In this document: positions 9,601-18,712 of the stretch, one piece after another
Position numbering within the stretch: position 1 is the stretch's first letter
Layout: each line of letters begins with the position of its first letter
Source: Methanoregula sp.
GTDB lineage: Archaea; Halobacteriota; Methanomicrobia; Methanomicrobiales; Methanospirillaceae
Assembly: GCA_041645435.1 (NCBI GenBank)
Contig: JBAZQB010000007.1
Location: forward strand, 1-64,000
DNA length: 64,000 nt
Direction: 5' to 3'
Made by a program: the position numbers and the translations under genes
The notes under the pieces: generated by a model
Seen by the model: the letters and a program-made list of their open reading frames with translations, nothing else
What the model was told of the DNA's origin: nothing
The model's database searches: none

Positions 9601-10092
9601 ACCATGGCGCTTGTCCACGAACACCTCTACCGGGGCGAGAGCCTGGCCCAGATTGACCTCGGGAATTATATCCGTGCCCTGGGAACCGGGCTCTTCCAGA
9701 CGTATGAGGCTTCAAACCGGGGGATTACGTTTGATCTGGACATCCCGAAAATTTCCGTAGACCTCAATACTGCCATTCCCCTCGGTCTCATCAGCAACGA
9801 ACTGATCACAAACTGCCTGAAATATGCATTCGCGAACAAGAAAGACGGGAAACTCAGTATCTGTGCTGCCATGGATTCCGCGTCCCTGCAATTTGTCGTA
9901 GCTGACAATGGTATCGGTCTGCCGGAGTACATCACGCTGGAGAACCAGGCCACGCTCGGGCTCCGTCTGATAAATACGCTGACCGACCAGCTGGATGGGA
10001 CAGTTACCATCGACCGGACTGCGGGCACGAAGTACTCATTTATGTTCCCTCAAAAAACCGGAACGAACCCACTTGGAAAAACCACGAAATGA
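6616..10092 (+). CDS. Membrane sensor histidine kinase with four PAS domains (HisKA_2)
   Basis: About 1158 residues. A TTG at 6616 is preferred because GGGGGAG lies 5 bases upstream. The frame also allows a start at 6517. The first ~290 residues hold seven or eight hydrophobic helices (MASE-like sensor). PAS domains follow at roughly 300-420, 500-605, 700-815 and 830-950, separated by charged coiled coils with VEERTAELQRVNEEL-type repeats. The kinase end has the HisKA_2 dimerisation helix LKEVHHRVKNNLQI with the phosphoacceptor His, then an ATPase domain with N-box NELITNCLKYAF, G1 DNGIGLP and a GLRLINTL G2-like segment. It overlaps the next kinase gene by 4 bp (ATGA), and a receiver gene follows, so all three are probably one phosphorelay. 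The signal is unknown. Confidence 0.85.
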   Translation: MDTTGLPPDNLVPHAQLGWLNGKIGKILGLLLIPLSLGIIALLAAANPATVYDLPFLLLVLNTGFIGVISLIIAHLAGRVYTRNGSVSIFMMGSGLLVFGLGSIVTGWALPTSGGPNLAVTIYNTCACIGSILILAGAILNLPGPVRWNGRGDKRIVAAAYTGILVFVALFSLAAIQEQIPLFFVQGVGPTALRQVILENTVAFFGLASVLVMVTYRRGRSDFFFWYSISLALISIGLLAVLIPSPVGSLIGWGGRSVQYLGFVVALYAVLLARRESKEKCLPLDIILANFFVDAEQNYRQLVEMANDPIVTFDEENRILLWNAAAERMLGYTRDYAIGSSFPDLAIDTRFITVIEKSKEELSQGDLSVPVSGSMEISCKRKDGTLLPVELTISRRWQEGRLVRTAILRDLTARKRLEAELLAANEGLETKVQERTAELGRTSESLRSANEQLQASNEQLAAAEEELRGQYTALAEQESRIRESEEQFRQAFEHAGVGMTLTATDGRILDANETLCSMLGYSEEELLQKTFRDITHPHDIASNDQQVDRAVSGKQNVIRFDKRYLHHDGHIIWAAVSSVLLRDDTGKPKFFITHIKDISERKAAEKTIADSYDMIVASEAEIRQQYAALSQKDEEIRTLNRDLERKVEERTAELQRVNEELISSEEELRRQFEILEERDRQLAESEERYRHLVDFSPDTIAVHQDGVYVYMNPAGLRLFGATAPDEIIGKKVLDLIPAEDRDLIASRIRAVEGEGHTTPVRDVRALRLDGTIVDVQSTGTGILFQGRPAVMVVLRAITERKRAEKAAEEARIKNEESLALFKSLYENAPMGFAFLDQDFRYQYINQHLAEMNGIPVVDHLGRRFEEMVPEIWGTVRPVFEQVRDMKVPVSNIEIQGESHTSPGTTGYWLESVYPVTLPDGGFLGLGVALLDITERKKMTAQIETSLAEKETLLKEVHHRVKNNLQIITSILNLQIRTMDDPGMIETLKDSQSRVRTMALVHEHLYRGESLAQIDLGNYIRALGTGLFQTYEASNRGITFDLDIPKISVDLNTAIPLGLISNELITNCLKYAFANKKDGKLSICAAMDSASLQFVVADNGIGLPEYITLENQATLGLRLINTLTDQLDGTVTIDRTAGTKYSFMFPQKTGTNPLGKTTK

Positions 10093-12893
10093 CAACGACT
10101 AGGACTGCATGGAAAAAGAAAGATCTCCTGATCATCCCTGCTGTTTTCCTTACAACAGCAGTAATCCTTATCGGATTCGAGATGGTGGAAGACTGGCTGG
10201 ATGTCACAAACATTCTTCATGACGGAGTGATACATTTCGGTCTGATCCTGGTTATCTGCATTGCCGTTGCGCTGGTCGCGTATGGGGTTCTTGTCCGGAT
10301 GGGTTCCCTTACCCGGGAACGTGACCGGATGGAGGAGGACCGGGTAGAGAGCGCAAGGCGGTTGCGTTACCTGGTCACTTCCAGCCCGGTTACCCTGTAT
10401 ACCTGCCGTGCGTCGGGGAATTATGCAGCAACCTTCGTCAGCGATAATATCACCGAAAACCTTGGCTACGTACCCTCTGATTTTACCGGCGATCCGGACT
10501 TCTGGCAGCGCAATGTACATCCGGACGATGCTTCATTCGTAGCTGAGGGCATGTCACACCTGACAGAAAAGGACCAGGTGGTTCTTGAATACCGGTTCAG
10601 GCACAAGAACGGGACGTGGCGGTGGATCCAGGATACCCTCCGCCTTATCCGCAACAAGGACAAGACCCCCCGCGAGATTATCGGCAGCTGGAGTGATGTC
10701 ACGGATCGCAAACAGGCAGAGGAGCAGCTGAAAGCAGAAGAAGAGAAGTTCCGGCTCCTGATCATGAACTCGATCGATATCATCACGGTTCTTTCACCGG
10801 AAGGAATCCTTCTCTACAACAGCCCGTCATTAACAAAAATCCTGGGGTACCGTTCCGAAGAACTCGATGGAAAGGATCTGATGGAGATCCTCCACCCGGA
10901 CGACCGGGTCATGGTCCGGGAGAGCATCACCTTTGCCCATGGACATCCCGGAAGCCTCGTGTCCCCGGTGTTCCGGATCCGTCACCGCAACGGGTCGTGG
11001 CGATGGGTGCAGTCCGGGGCGATATCTGCCGCCATGCCGGGATACGGGCAGGTCATCATTGCAAATTCCGGCGATATCACGGAGCAAAAGAAGGCTGAAG
11101 ATGCATTGAGGGAAAATGAGGACAGGCTGAAAAAACTCCTCGATCATCTTCCGGCCGGCGTGCTGGTCATCGATGCGGCGGACCATACCATCATCAAAGC
11201 CAACCGGAAAGCCGTCGTGCTCATCGGCGCCCCCGAATATGAGATTACCGGAAAGGTATGCCACCAGTTTGTCTGCCCGGCCGAAGCCGGAAAATGCCCC
11301 ATATCGGATTTCGGCCAGACCGTCGACAATTCCGAGCGGGTACTGCTGACAGCAGCCGGTGGCCGGATCCCGATCATCAAAACGGTAATCGAGGAAGTGT
11401 CTGGCGGCCGCCCGGTTCTGATCGAGACATTTTTTGACATCACCGATCGCAAACAGGTGGAACGTGCCCTCCGCGAATCTGAACTGCGGTACCGGACGAT
11501 CTTTGAATCCTCCCGCGATGCCATCATGACCCTTGAACCCCCCTTGTGGAAGTTTACCTCCGGCAACCCGGCTACAGTGCAGATGTTCATGGCACAGGAC
11601 GAGGCTGAATTCACCTCCCACGGGCCGGGGGACTTCTCGCCGGAGTTTCAGCCTGATGGCCGTGAATCCTGGGAAAAAGCCATGGAGATGATCGAATCTG
11701 CCATGCAGGACGGCACCCGTTTCTTTGAGTGGACCCACAAGCGGCTCAATGGCAAAGACTTTCCCGCGACCGTGCTCCTCTCCCGTATAGAACTTGCCGG
11801 AAAGACATTCCTCCAGGCAACGGTCCGGGACATCACAAAGAGCAAACTGGCCAAAGAGGCAATCCGTGAATCCGAGAAGAAATTCCACGCCGTCTTCGAT
11901 GCGGCACGCGACGGCATACTCATTGCAGACCCGGAAACACACCGGTTCGTCATGGCAAATGCCGCCATCACAAAACTGACCGGCTATTCTGAAGAAGAAC
12001 TCCTCAGCCTCTCTATTCCCGATATTCATCGCCCGGCAGACCTGCCATATGTCATTGGGGAATTCGAAAGACAGAGTCGTGGGGAGATTGACCTTTCTTC
12101 CGACATTCCGGTGCTGCGGAAGGACGGCACAATCTTTTATGCAGACATCAACTCATCCCCGTTCTTCCTCAACGACAAAAAGTACATCCTCGGGAGCTTC
12201 CGGGACGTGACGGAACGCAATGCACGGGAGAAGAAACTCACACGTCTCCAGAAAGAAAAAGAGATCCTCCTGCGTGAACTCCACCACCGGGTCGGAAATA
12301 TCCTCCAGATGGCAGTCAGCATGATGAGGACGGGAATCCGCCGGGAAAGTAACGGACAGGTCCGGTCCGTGCTTCTCGATACCCAGATACGGCTGAATGC
12401 CATCGCAGCCACGTTTGAGAAGATCTATTATTCCGAGGACATCAGCCGTGTCAATCTCCAGAACGTGATCACGGCCATTGTCAGCTTCCTCAAAAGCACC
12501 TGCGGCAACACGGTCCAATACGTAGACATCGATATCCGGATCAACATCAGGGAACTTGGTGTCGACCTTGCCCTGCCGCTTGCGCTTATTACCAGCGAAC
12601 TTATAAGTAATTCCTTGCGGCACGCGTTTCCCGATGGCCGGAGCGGGACGATATCTCTCACCATATCCGAAAAAAATGACGGTTATATCCTTCTGTCCAT
12701 GAGTGATGATGGGAGGGGGCTTCCGGCAGGGATCAATCCTGCTGACAGTGATACGATCGGATTCGGACTTGTCAGGATCCTTGCAGACCAGGTTGGAGGG
12801 AGGTTGGATTATTCAAGCGGGCAGAGCGGACTGACCGTAACCCTTGCAATGCCACGTAAAGCCGAATCTGACAAATCAGGAGAAAATAATTAA
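10089..12893 (+). CDS. Sensor histidine kinase with two membrane helices and five PAS domains
   Basis: 934 residues. Two N-terminal membrane helices (about 12-32 and 46-68) leave a very short extracytoplasmic loop, so sensing is probably by the PAS domains at roughly 95-215, 222-340, 345-455, 465-590 and 595-715. The third PAS carries a CHQFVCPAEAGKCP cysteine cluster, which could bind metal or act as a redox switch (inference). HisKA_2 motif LLRELHHRVGNILQM at about 735 is followed by an ATPase domain with N-box NSLRHAF, G1 DDGRGLP and G2 GFGLVRIL. It starts within the upstream stop (ATGA) and ends in TAATG, sharing one base with the receiver gene, so the three products are translationally coupled. 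Confidence 0.85.
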   Translation: MTTTRTAWKKKDLLIIPAVFLTTAVILIGFEMVEDWLDVTNILHDGVIHFGLILVICIAVALVAYGVLVRMGSLTRERDRMEEDRVESARRLRYLVTSSPVTLYTCRASGNYAATFVSDNITENLGYVPSDFTGDPDFWQRNVHPDDASFVAEGMSHLTEKDQVVLEYRFRHKNGTWRWIQDTLRLIRNKDKTPREIIGSWSDVTDRKQAEEQLKAEEEKFRLLIMNSIDIITVLSPEGILLYNSPSLTKILGYRSEELDGKDLMEILHPDDRVMVRESITFAHGHPGSLVSPVFRIRHRNGSWRWVQSGAISAAMPGYGQVIIANSGDITEQKKAEDALRENEDRLKKLLDHLPAGVLVIDAADHTIIKANRKAVVLIGAPEYEITGKVCHQFVCPAEAGKCPISDFGQTVDNSERVLLTAAGGRIPIIKTVIEEVSGGRPVLIETFFDITDRKQVERALRESELRYRTIFESSRDAIMTLEPPLWKFTSGNPATVQMFMAQDEAEFTSHGPGDFSPEFQPDGRESWEKAMEMIESAMQDGTRFFEWTHKRLNGKDFPATVLLSRIELAGKTFLQATVRDITKSKLAKEAIRESEKKFHAVFDAARDGILIADPETHRFVMANAAITKLTGYSEEELLSLSIPDIHRPADLPYVIGEFERQSRGEIDLSSDIPVLRKDGTIFYADINSSPFFLNDKKYILGSFRDVTERNAREKKLTRLQKEKEILLRELHHRVGNILQMAVSMMRTGIRRESNGQVRSVLLDTQIRLNAIAATFEKIYYSEDISRVNLQNVITAIVSFLKSTCGNTVQYVDIDIRINIRELGVDLALPLALITSELISNSLRHAFPDGRSGTISLTISEKNDGYILLSMSDDGRGLPAGINPADSDTIGFGLVRILADQVGGRLDYSSGQSGLTVTLAMPRKAESDKSGENN

Positions 12894-13351
12894 TGGCAGA
12901 AAAAGCACGGATCCTTGTTGTTGAGGACGAACTGCTGGTGGCCGATGACCTGCGGGAGATACTGACCGGGTCCGGGTATGAAGTTGTCGGAATAGTAAAT
13001 TCGGGGACAGGCGCAATACGTCTCGCCGGTGAACATCACCCCAATCTCGTGCTGATGGACATCAACCTGAACGGGGAGATGGACGGTATCACGGCTGCTT
13101 CAGAGATCCGGTCCCGGTGGAGTATTCCGGTCATCTATGCCACGGCTTATGCCACCCGGTCTATTGTCGACCGGGCAAAGAAAACCGATCCATTTGGCTT
13201 CATCTTCAAACCCTATAACGAGATGCAGATCGAGATGGCCATAGAGATTGCACTGAATTTTGCCCGGATCGAACAGCAGCTGCGGGAGCACAAGGAGAGC
13301 CTCCGGTTACGAAAAGACACCCCATCCGGACCCGTCAGCCCCGCGTCATGA
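12893..13351 (+). CDS. Stand-alone response regulator receiver
   Basis: 152 residues, one REC domain: acidic pair in VVEDE, phosphoacceptor Asp in VLMDINL near 55, Thr in YATAYATR, Lys in FIFKPYN, and then a C-terminal helix with no output domain. Single-domain receivers of this type accept phosphate from HisKA_2 kinases and act through protein contacts. Its start shares a base with the end of the preceding kinase gene. Confidence 0.85.
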   Translation: MAEKARILVVEDELLVADDLREILTGSGYEVVGIVNSGTGAIRLAGEHHPNLVLMDINLNGEMDGITAASEIRSRWSIPVIYATAYATRSIVDRAKKTDPFGFIFKPYNEMQIEMAIEIALNFARIEQQLREHKESLRLRKDTPSGPVSPAS

Positions 13352-13478
13352 CTCGGCATGGGTTTCAGACTATCCCCAGATACATCCGGATAGCTCCAAA
13401 AGAGGGAGGCACCGGTAACAGAAGGTTTGAAAACATCACACCCTGCTCCGATCTATTCAGTTACCGGAATTGCCGGTA

Positions 13479-13885
13479 TCAGTTCACGGGAGAGATTGCA
13501 TGGAGGGCAATTGCCGGCTGTTCTTCAAGGATTATATAAAAGACCGTGCCTTGCTCCGGAAGCCGCTCGATGGTGCCCCACTCCTGCTGCACCAGCAGGG
13601 ACACGAGCTTCAACTCGAGGGTACGCAGGTTGATCTTCCCATGTGTCCCGATCGCCGGGCAGATACTGATGTCAAATCATCTCCCATTATGCTGCCTCTC
13701 GAACTGCGGCGGTGTCCCGGACCGTATCACATCATCAATATCCCCGGTATGTACCGTAAAACCGGTTGGAATTCCGGGGTCGTCCAGGAACCGCCCGGAA
13801 CCGCCCGGACACATCACCTCCGGTTATACTCGCCAGCCGGGCCATGGCATCGTTATACTCGACAATTCTTGCATCCCTGCTGATC
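13479..13885 (-). pseudogene. Degenerate PAS and ATPase tail of a former receiver-kinase gene
   Basis: Directly downstream of the receiver at 13884-14342, shifting frame at an AAAAAGCG run restores a PAS-like start (ALLTATTDALVLISRDARIV, EYNDAMARLASITGG). Further on the frame gives RTLELKLVSLLVQQEWGTIE and LPEQGTVFYIILEE, the typical last strand and helix of a HisKA_2 kinase ATPase domain. The kinase core between PAS and this tail is missing and at least one in-frame stop (TGA near 13668) interrupts it. This is the wreck of a REC-PAS-kinase gene that lost its middle. Confidence 0.65.
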
Positions 13886-14342
13886 AGTACCAGCGCATCG
13901 GTTGTTGCCGTGAGGAGCGCTTTTTATCCTGTTCGCTCTCCTTGAGCAACAGTTCAACCCGGTGCTTGCTGACCGCCATCTCGATGCTGGCCCGGGCCTG
14001 CGCACACTCAAAGGGTTTGAAAAGGTAGCTGTAGGGGGTCGTCTCACTGGCTTTTTTCACGGTGCCGCTGTCAGAAAAGGCCGAAAGATAAATAACCGGA
14101 ATGTCGTGGGTATCCCGGATGATCATCGCACACTGGATCTCGTTCATCTCTCCCTTCAGGTAGATATCCATCAGGATAACATCCGGGTGAACATTAGGGA
14201 TGACCGCGAGAGCCTCTTCACCGCTCGGGACAATGACCGGAACATCATACCCGAGTCGTTCAAGGGTTTCCTGGATATCGGCTGCTACCAGGGCCTCATC
14301 CTCGACCACGAGAACGCGGATTTTTGGTATCGTATCATTCAT
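13884..14342 (-). CDS. Response regulator receiver, truncated by frameshift
   Basis: 152 residues. The REC domain is intact: VVEDEALVAADI, phosphoacceptor Asp in VILMDIYLKGEM, Ser in YLSAFSD and Lys in YLFKPF. The last ten residues (after KESEQDKK) are out of frame relative to the PAS coding sequence that continues below 13885, so the reading frame now stops early. The receiver may still function alone. It lies 81 bp downstream of the - strand kinase gene and could be its partner. Confidence 0.75.
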   Translation of the reverse strand: MNDTIPKIRVLVVEDEALVAADIQETLERLGYDVPVIVPSGEEALAVIPNVHPDVILMDIYLKGEMNEIQCAMIIRDTHDIPVIYLSAFSDSGTVKKASETTPYSYLFKPFECAQARASIEMAVSKHRVELLLKESEQDKKRSSRQQPMRWY

Positions 14343-14423
14343 GGTACTGCACCTTATGATGGAATGGGATTCTCCCTGCCTGCAGGTTCATCGCCACCGG
14401 GATTCAGGAGCCCCATGGATATC

Positions 14424-17400
14424 CTACCGTTCCTCACGCTTTGCCGGGATCGTCAGCCGGAACAGCGTGCCGCCATCCCGTTCGAGTTCCACGGTCCCGT
14501 TCAGCTGGTCGGTGAGCATGGTCACGATGTGCAACCCCAGCGTCTTCGTATTCTTCCAGTCGAAGTCCGCAGGGATGCCGGCGCCGGTGTCCCTGACCGT
14601 GAAAAGCATGGAATTCTTTTCACATGATCCGCTGATGGTGATTTCTCCGCTCTTCCCTTCCGGGAACGCATACTTCATCGCATTGGAAACCAGTTCGTTC
14701 ATAATCAGCCCCAGCGGGATCGCCTGGTTGATGTCGACCGTGATCCCTTTCATGTCCACTGCGATCCGGACCTGTCCCTTGTTGACCTCGAACATGAGGA
14801 TGAGCTGGTTCACCAGCGTTTTGATGTAATCGTCGAAATCAATGGAAGTGAGATCGGTCGAGCGGTAGAGTTTCTCATGCACGATCGCCATCGAGCGGAT
14901 CCGGCTCTCACTGTCCGTGATATGGTGGAGTGTTGCCGTGTCCGCGATCTGGTGCTTCTGGAGCCGGAGCAGGCTGATGATGATCTGGAGGTTGTTCTTG
15001 ACCCGGTGATGGACCTCTTTTAAGAGGAGATCTTTCTCGGCGAGGGTTTTGTTGAGCTGGCTTGTACGATCGATGACCCGCTGTTCGAGGACCGTGTTTA
15101 AGGACCGGATCTCCGCCTCCATCAGTTTGCGTGAGGTGATGTCGTGGAAGATGCCGAGGACGCCGGTAATAGTCCCGGTTTCGTCACGGATCGGGGTTTT
15201 TATCGTGGAGATCCAGGACTCGTTCCCGTCCGCGACATACCGTTCCTCAAACGTCCGGACCTCCCCGGCATCCATGACCGCCCGGTCGTCAGCACGGTAT
15301 TTCTCCGCCAGGTCCCGGGGATAGAACTCGAAGTCGTTCTTTCCTGCGATTGTTCCGGGCATAATACCGAGATCGCGGGCATAGAGGTCGTTACAGGAAA
15401 CATAGACAAGATCGGAATTCTTGATAAAGATCTTCTCCGGGATATTTTCCACAAGGGTACGGTACTTGGACTCGCTCTCCTTCAACTCGTCTTCTGCAGC
15501 TTTGCGCCCGGTAATATCAGTAAAGGTTGTGTAGACCCGGAATGGCGTTGTCATACCAGGAAGGAACTGGGGGGTTGCAGCGATCCAGATCCAGTGCAGC
15601 CGGTCATCCCGGGGATTGCGGATTCCCATGGTAACTCCGGTGATCGGTTTTCCGGTCCTCAAGGCTGCCATCGAGGGATACTGGTCCCCGGGGAATGCCA
15701 AACCATCTTCGCGGATCGCTTCCCAGCGTGGATCGACCGATGTTCTTCCCTGCATCTGGTCAAGGGACAGGCCAAGGATGCTCTCCGCTGCCGGGTTTGC
15801 TTCGGTTATTTTACCGGAGGAATCCTGGTAGACAACGCCCTGTGTCATGGTCTCGAAAAGGTTCCGGTACCGCTCTTCGCTCTCGCGGAGCGATTCTTCA
15901 GCCTGTTTCCTCCGGATCGTCTCCCCAAGCGGCAGCGCCACATCTTCCATGGTCCGGACCATATCAAGCGGGACCATATTCTCACGATGATCGTTGAACT
16001 GCACGAGCCCGAGGATCCCGGCCGAAGTCCGGATCGGGATTAATGCCACCGACTCGTACCCCATTGCGTTGCAGACATTGCGGGTATGCCCTTTATCCTC
16101 CTCGGATACCGTGGCAAGAAACCTGCTCGTGCCATTGCACCAGAAGGATCCGTTCGGCGTGGCGACTGGCAGGCCGGGGTTGATTGTTCCCTTGATGACG
16201 TAGATGCACATGCATTCATCGGATTTGATGGACAGCGGCGTCTCGCTCTCGTAAAACGGCATCGGGAACCCCTTGTGTGCCTGGTACGGGATGTTCCCCT
16301 CCCCATCGAGGAGACGGATGCCGACCGCCTCGCAGCCGGAGAATGCCATGAACTCGTCAACAAACCCATCGAGCATCTCCTGCAGGGAGCCGGCCTGATT
16401 GGCGATCTGGTAGATCCTGGCGGTCAGGGATACGATCTGTTCTGTATGCTTACGGGCGGTGATATCTGAGTGCATAACAAGATTGCCGGTATGCCGGCCT
16501 GTCGTGTCATTGATCGGTGATGAATGGGCAAGGGTCCAGAATACCGAACCGTCCTTCCTGCGCCACCGGAATTCTCCTTGGATTTTTTTGCCGGCCCTGA
16601 GATCAGCCCGTACCTGAACTATCCGGCCATCCTCGCCGGGGACCATGAAATCCATGGTGCTCCTGCCGACAATCTCCTCCCGTGAATACCCCAGCATGTC
16701 GGCCATCTTCTGGTTGACAAAGACAAAACCGCCTTCCGGTACACAAATGGCAATGCCTTCCTGCGCTGTCTCGATGATATTGCGGTTCTTCTGCTCGCTC
16801 TCCTGCAGTGCCTTCTCCCTCCCGGCAAGTTTTTCATAGTTCTCGCGAAGTTCCTCTTCGGTTGCGGTCAGTTGCTCGTAAGAAGCGTACAGTTCCTCGT
16901 TCTTCCGCTGCAGTTCCCCGTCAGCCGCTTTCCTGTTGGCAGTCATGGTATTGAACGACGAGGCGAGATACCGGAACTCGTCATCACCGTTCTCCGGAAT
17001 CCGGAAGTCGAGATCACCTGACCCGATAATTCTTGTCCCGGCCTCAAGCTCGGATACTGCACCAAGGATACGCCGACCAAGGATTAAAAAAATTGATACG
17101 AGAATGAGTGAGACGGCTCCCATCAGAACAATGGTAAGTATCAAATGGACCTTCTGATCCCGTTCCAGTTCTGTCCGTATTATCTGCGAGAGACGCGAGG
17201 CATCAAAGGCAATACCCATGTTCTGGACTGCGATCCGGCTCCATGACTGCCGGATGAAAGCAGTGCTGGGGGGTGCATTCCCGTTTGCCTCTGTCTCTTG
17301 TACCGACAACGAGATCTCGGAGAAGATCTCCTTCAGGTGTTGCTGGTTAGCCCTGATATTCCTGATGAGCTCCTGCTCCTCCGGGCGTGTAGTATCCAGC

Positions 17401-17651
17401 AGCGAGAGGTCGTCGGACAATGCGGCATTTTTTGACTCCCACTGGACCCGCTGCCGTTCATTGCCGTAGAGCAGGTAGTCATTCGAGATCTGGTTGAGCT
17501 CGTAGGCGTCCAGGGTTATCCTGTCAGCAATCTCCATCTGGAGGGTCATCCGGTCAACCTCCTGCATGCTGGAGATGACGGATAAACTGAGTATGAGAAA
17601 TATCCCGATGAAGACCACCACGCTGATAATAAATTGTGTTCGGATCTTCAT
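14424..17651 (-). CDS. Sensor histidine kinase: CHASE3-like, HAMP, PAS, GAF, PAS, PAS, HisKA_2
   Basis: 1075 residues. Membrane helix 5-25, an extracytoplasmic four-helix segment of about 140 residues (CHASE3/4-helix-bundle type), a second membrane helix near 170-192, and HAMP near 195-245. A PAS at about 285-400 is followed by a GAF-like domain at 410-575 with several Cys, and PAS domains at about 595-720 and 725-845. HisKA_2 is marked by LLKEVHHRVKNNLQIIISLL and the ATPase domain by NELVSNAMKYAF, DTGAGIP and LGLHIVTML. It lies 11 bp downstream of an anchored solute-binding protein gene, which suggests that the binding protein presents a ligand to this kinase. Confidence 0.85.
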   Translation of the reverse strand: MKIRTQFIISVVVFIGIFLILSLSVISSMQEVDRMTLQMEIADRITLDAYELNQISNDYLLYGNERQRVQWESKNAALSDDLSLLDTTRPEEQELIRNIRANQQHLKEIFSEISLSVQETEANGNAPPSTAFIRQSWSRIAVQNMGIAFDASRLSQIIRTELERDQKVHLILTIVLMGAVSLILVSIFLILGRRILGAVSELEAGTRIIGSGDLDFRIPENGDDEFRYLASSFNTMTANRKAADGELQRKNEELYASYEQLTATEEELRENYEKLAGREKALQESEQKNRNIIETAQEGIAICVPEGGFVFVNQKMADMLGYSREEIVGRSTMDFMVPGEDGRIVQVRADLRAGKKIQGEFRWRRKDGSVFWTLAHSSPINDTTGRHTGNLVMHSDITARKHTEQIVSLTARIYQIANQAGSLQEMLDGFVDEFMAFSGCEAVGIRLLDGEGNIPYQAHKGFPMPFYESETPLSIKSDECMCIYVIKGTINPGLPVATPNGSFWCNGTSRFLATVSEEDKGHTRNVCNAMGYESVALIPIRTSAGILGLVQFNDHRENMVPLDMVRTMEDVALPLGETIRRKQAEESLRESEERYRNLFETMTQGVVYQDSSGKITEANPAAESILGLSLDQMQGRTSVDPRWEAIREDGLAFPGDQYPSMAALRTGKPITGVTMGIRNPRDDRLHWIWIAATPQFLPGMTTPFRVYTTFTDITGRKAAEDELKESESKYRTLVENIPEKIFIKNSDLVYVSCNDLYARDLGIMPGTIAGKNDFEFYPRDLAEKYRADDRAVMDAGEVRTFEERYVADGNESWISTIKTPIRDETGTITGVLGIFHDITSRKLMEAEIRSLNTVLEQRVIDRTSQLNKTLAEKDLLLKEVHHRVKNNLQIIISLLRLQKHQIADTATLHHITDSESRIRSMAIVHEKLYRSTDLTSIDFDDYIKTLVNQLILMFEVNKGQVRIAVDMKGITVDINQAIPLGLIMNELVSNAMKYAFPEGKSGEITISGSCEKNSMLFTVRDTGAGIPADFDWKNTKTLGLHIVTMLTDQLNGTVELERDGGTLFRLTIPAKREER

Positions 17652-17662
17652 GGGGGATCACC

Positions 17663-18697
17663 TTAACGGATGATATTCACCGATCCCGGTTTTACCGTGT
17701 TCATGCCATCGGGATACAGGTAATTGAGAAAATTAGGTATCTCTTTATTGTCCGTTTGGTTGTTCGCAATTATCCACCGGGCTTCATCCTCCATGGCAAG
17801 GATAAGCGACTGGTCAAGGGAAAGGGAGAACTGGTGTTCCGGCCAGACTGATGCCATGTATGAATCGCTCATGTTCAGATTTTTCCGGACAATCGCTTTT
17901 GCCTCATCGGGATTTTTGAGGGAATACCTCTCGGCCTCTTCTAGCGATAAGAGGAGCCTGCGGATTGTATCAGGATGCCCCTCTGACCAGTCCTTCCTTA
18001 TTGAGATGATGTTGTACGTTGCCTGATTGTTTTGTGATGGCCAGACCGTGTAATTGCCATCCAGTGGGCCAATCTTTGATTCGATAACAAATTTCCGGGT
18101 TACTAATGCATCGACGCTGCCATTACCGGTAAATTCCGGTATTGACTGTGCCGGGAGCTTGTCTACGAGCGTGACATCCTGCTTATTTATTCCATTCAGA
18201 TCGAGGAATCTCGCGATATAAAACTCTCCAATCGTTTTCCCAGGCACAGCGATCCTTTTTCCACGGAGATCGGAAATGTTCACTATGCCCCGGTCTTTCC
18301 GTGCCACGACATAGGTACCGTAATATTTATTGATTGATCCGACAACGAGGAACTCCTTTTTTTCCAACACATCAACGACAAATGGATATTCAGCGGAGAG
18401 GGATATGTCCACATCGCTGGTCTCCATGCCATGTATTGCAGCTGCCCCGTTAGGATATTTCCGCAGGGTAAGGTTGAGACCATTTTTGGTAAAATAGCCC
18501 TGGTCTTCGGCAACAAAGATCAATGCGGAGGATTCATCTGAAGTTGAACCGATACTGACCTGATCTGGGGTCCCGGAGAAACCTGCGGGGGGTTGGGAAA
18601 AATACCATGCCCCGGCCAGGATTAGGATAACGCAGGCAACAATGATGAGAATATTCCGCGTTTTTTTCTGGTCCATCCTCACTTCACCTTCTTCCAT
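17663..18697 (-). CDS. Membrane-anchored ABC-type solute-binding protein (NMT1/SsuA-like)
   Basis: 344 residues with one N-terminal membrane helix (ILIIVACVILILAGAWYF, about 16-33) that is not followed by a lipobox Cys. The rest is a periplasmic-binding fold of the NMT1/SsuA/TauA type: GYFTKNGLNLTL, DLRGKRIAVPGKTIGEFY and a helical second lobe. These proteins bind sulfonates, pyrimidines or small acids. No permease or ATPase gene is nearby. The neighbours are signalling genes 11-15 bp away on the same strand, so it more likely serves as a ligand receptor for the kinase downstream. Confidence 0.75.
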   Translation of the reverse strand: MEEGEVRMDQKKTRNILIIVACVILILAGAWYFSQPPAGFSGTPDQVSIGSTSDESSALIFVAEDQGYFTKNGLNLTLRKYPNGAAAIHGMETSDVDISLSAEYPFVVDVLEKKEFLVVGSINKYYGTYVVARKDRGIVNISDLRGKRIAVPGKTIGEFYIARFLDLNGINKQDVTLVDKLPAQSIPEFTGNGSVDALVTRKFVIESKIGPLDGNYTVWPSQNNQATYNIISIRKDWSEGHPDTIRRLLLSLEEAERYSLKNPDEAKAIVRKNLNMSDSYMASVWPEHQFSLSLDQSLILAMEDEARWIIANNQTDNKEIPNFLNYLYPDGMNTVKPGSVNIIR

Positions 18698-18712
18698 CTT
18701 CTCAGCTCCCGG

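Noticed and set aside
8701..9624. 307-codon - strand frame opposite the first kinase
   Set aside because: It lies fully inside a well supported kinase gene on the other strand and has no recognisable motif.
10830..12029. 399-codon - strand frame opposite the second kinase
   Set aside because: Antisense to PAS domains. Composition (Phe, Gly, Arg, His rich) is typical of an antisense frame.
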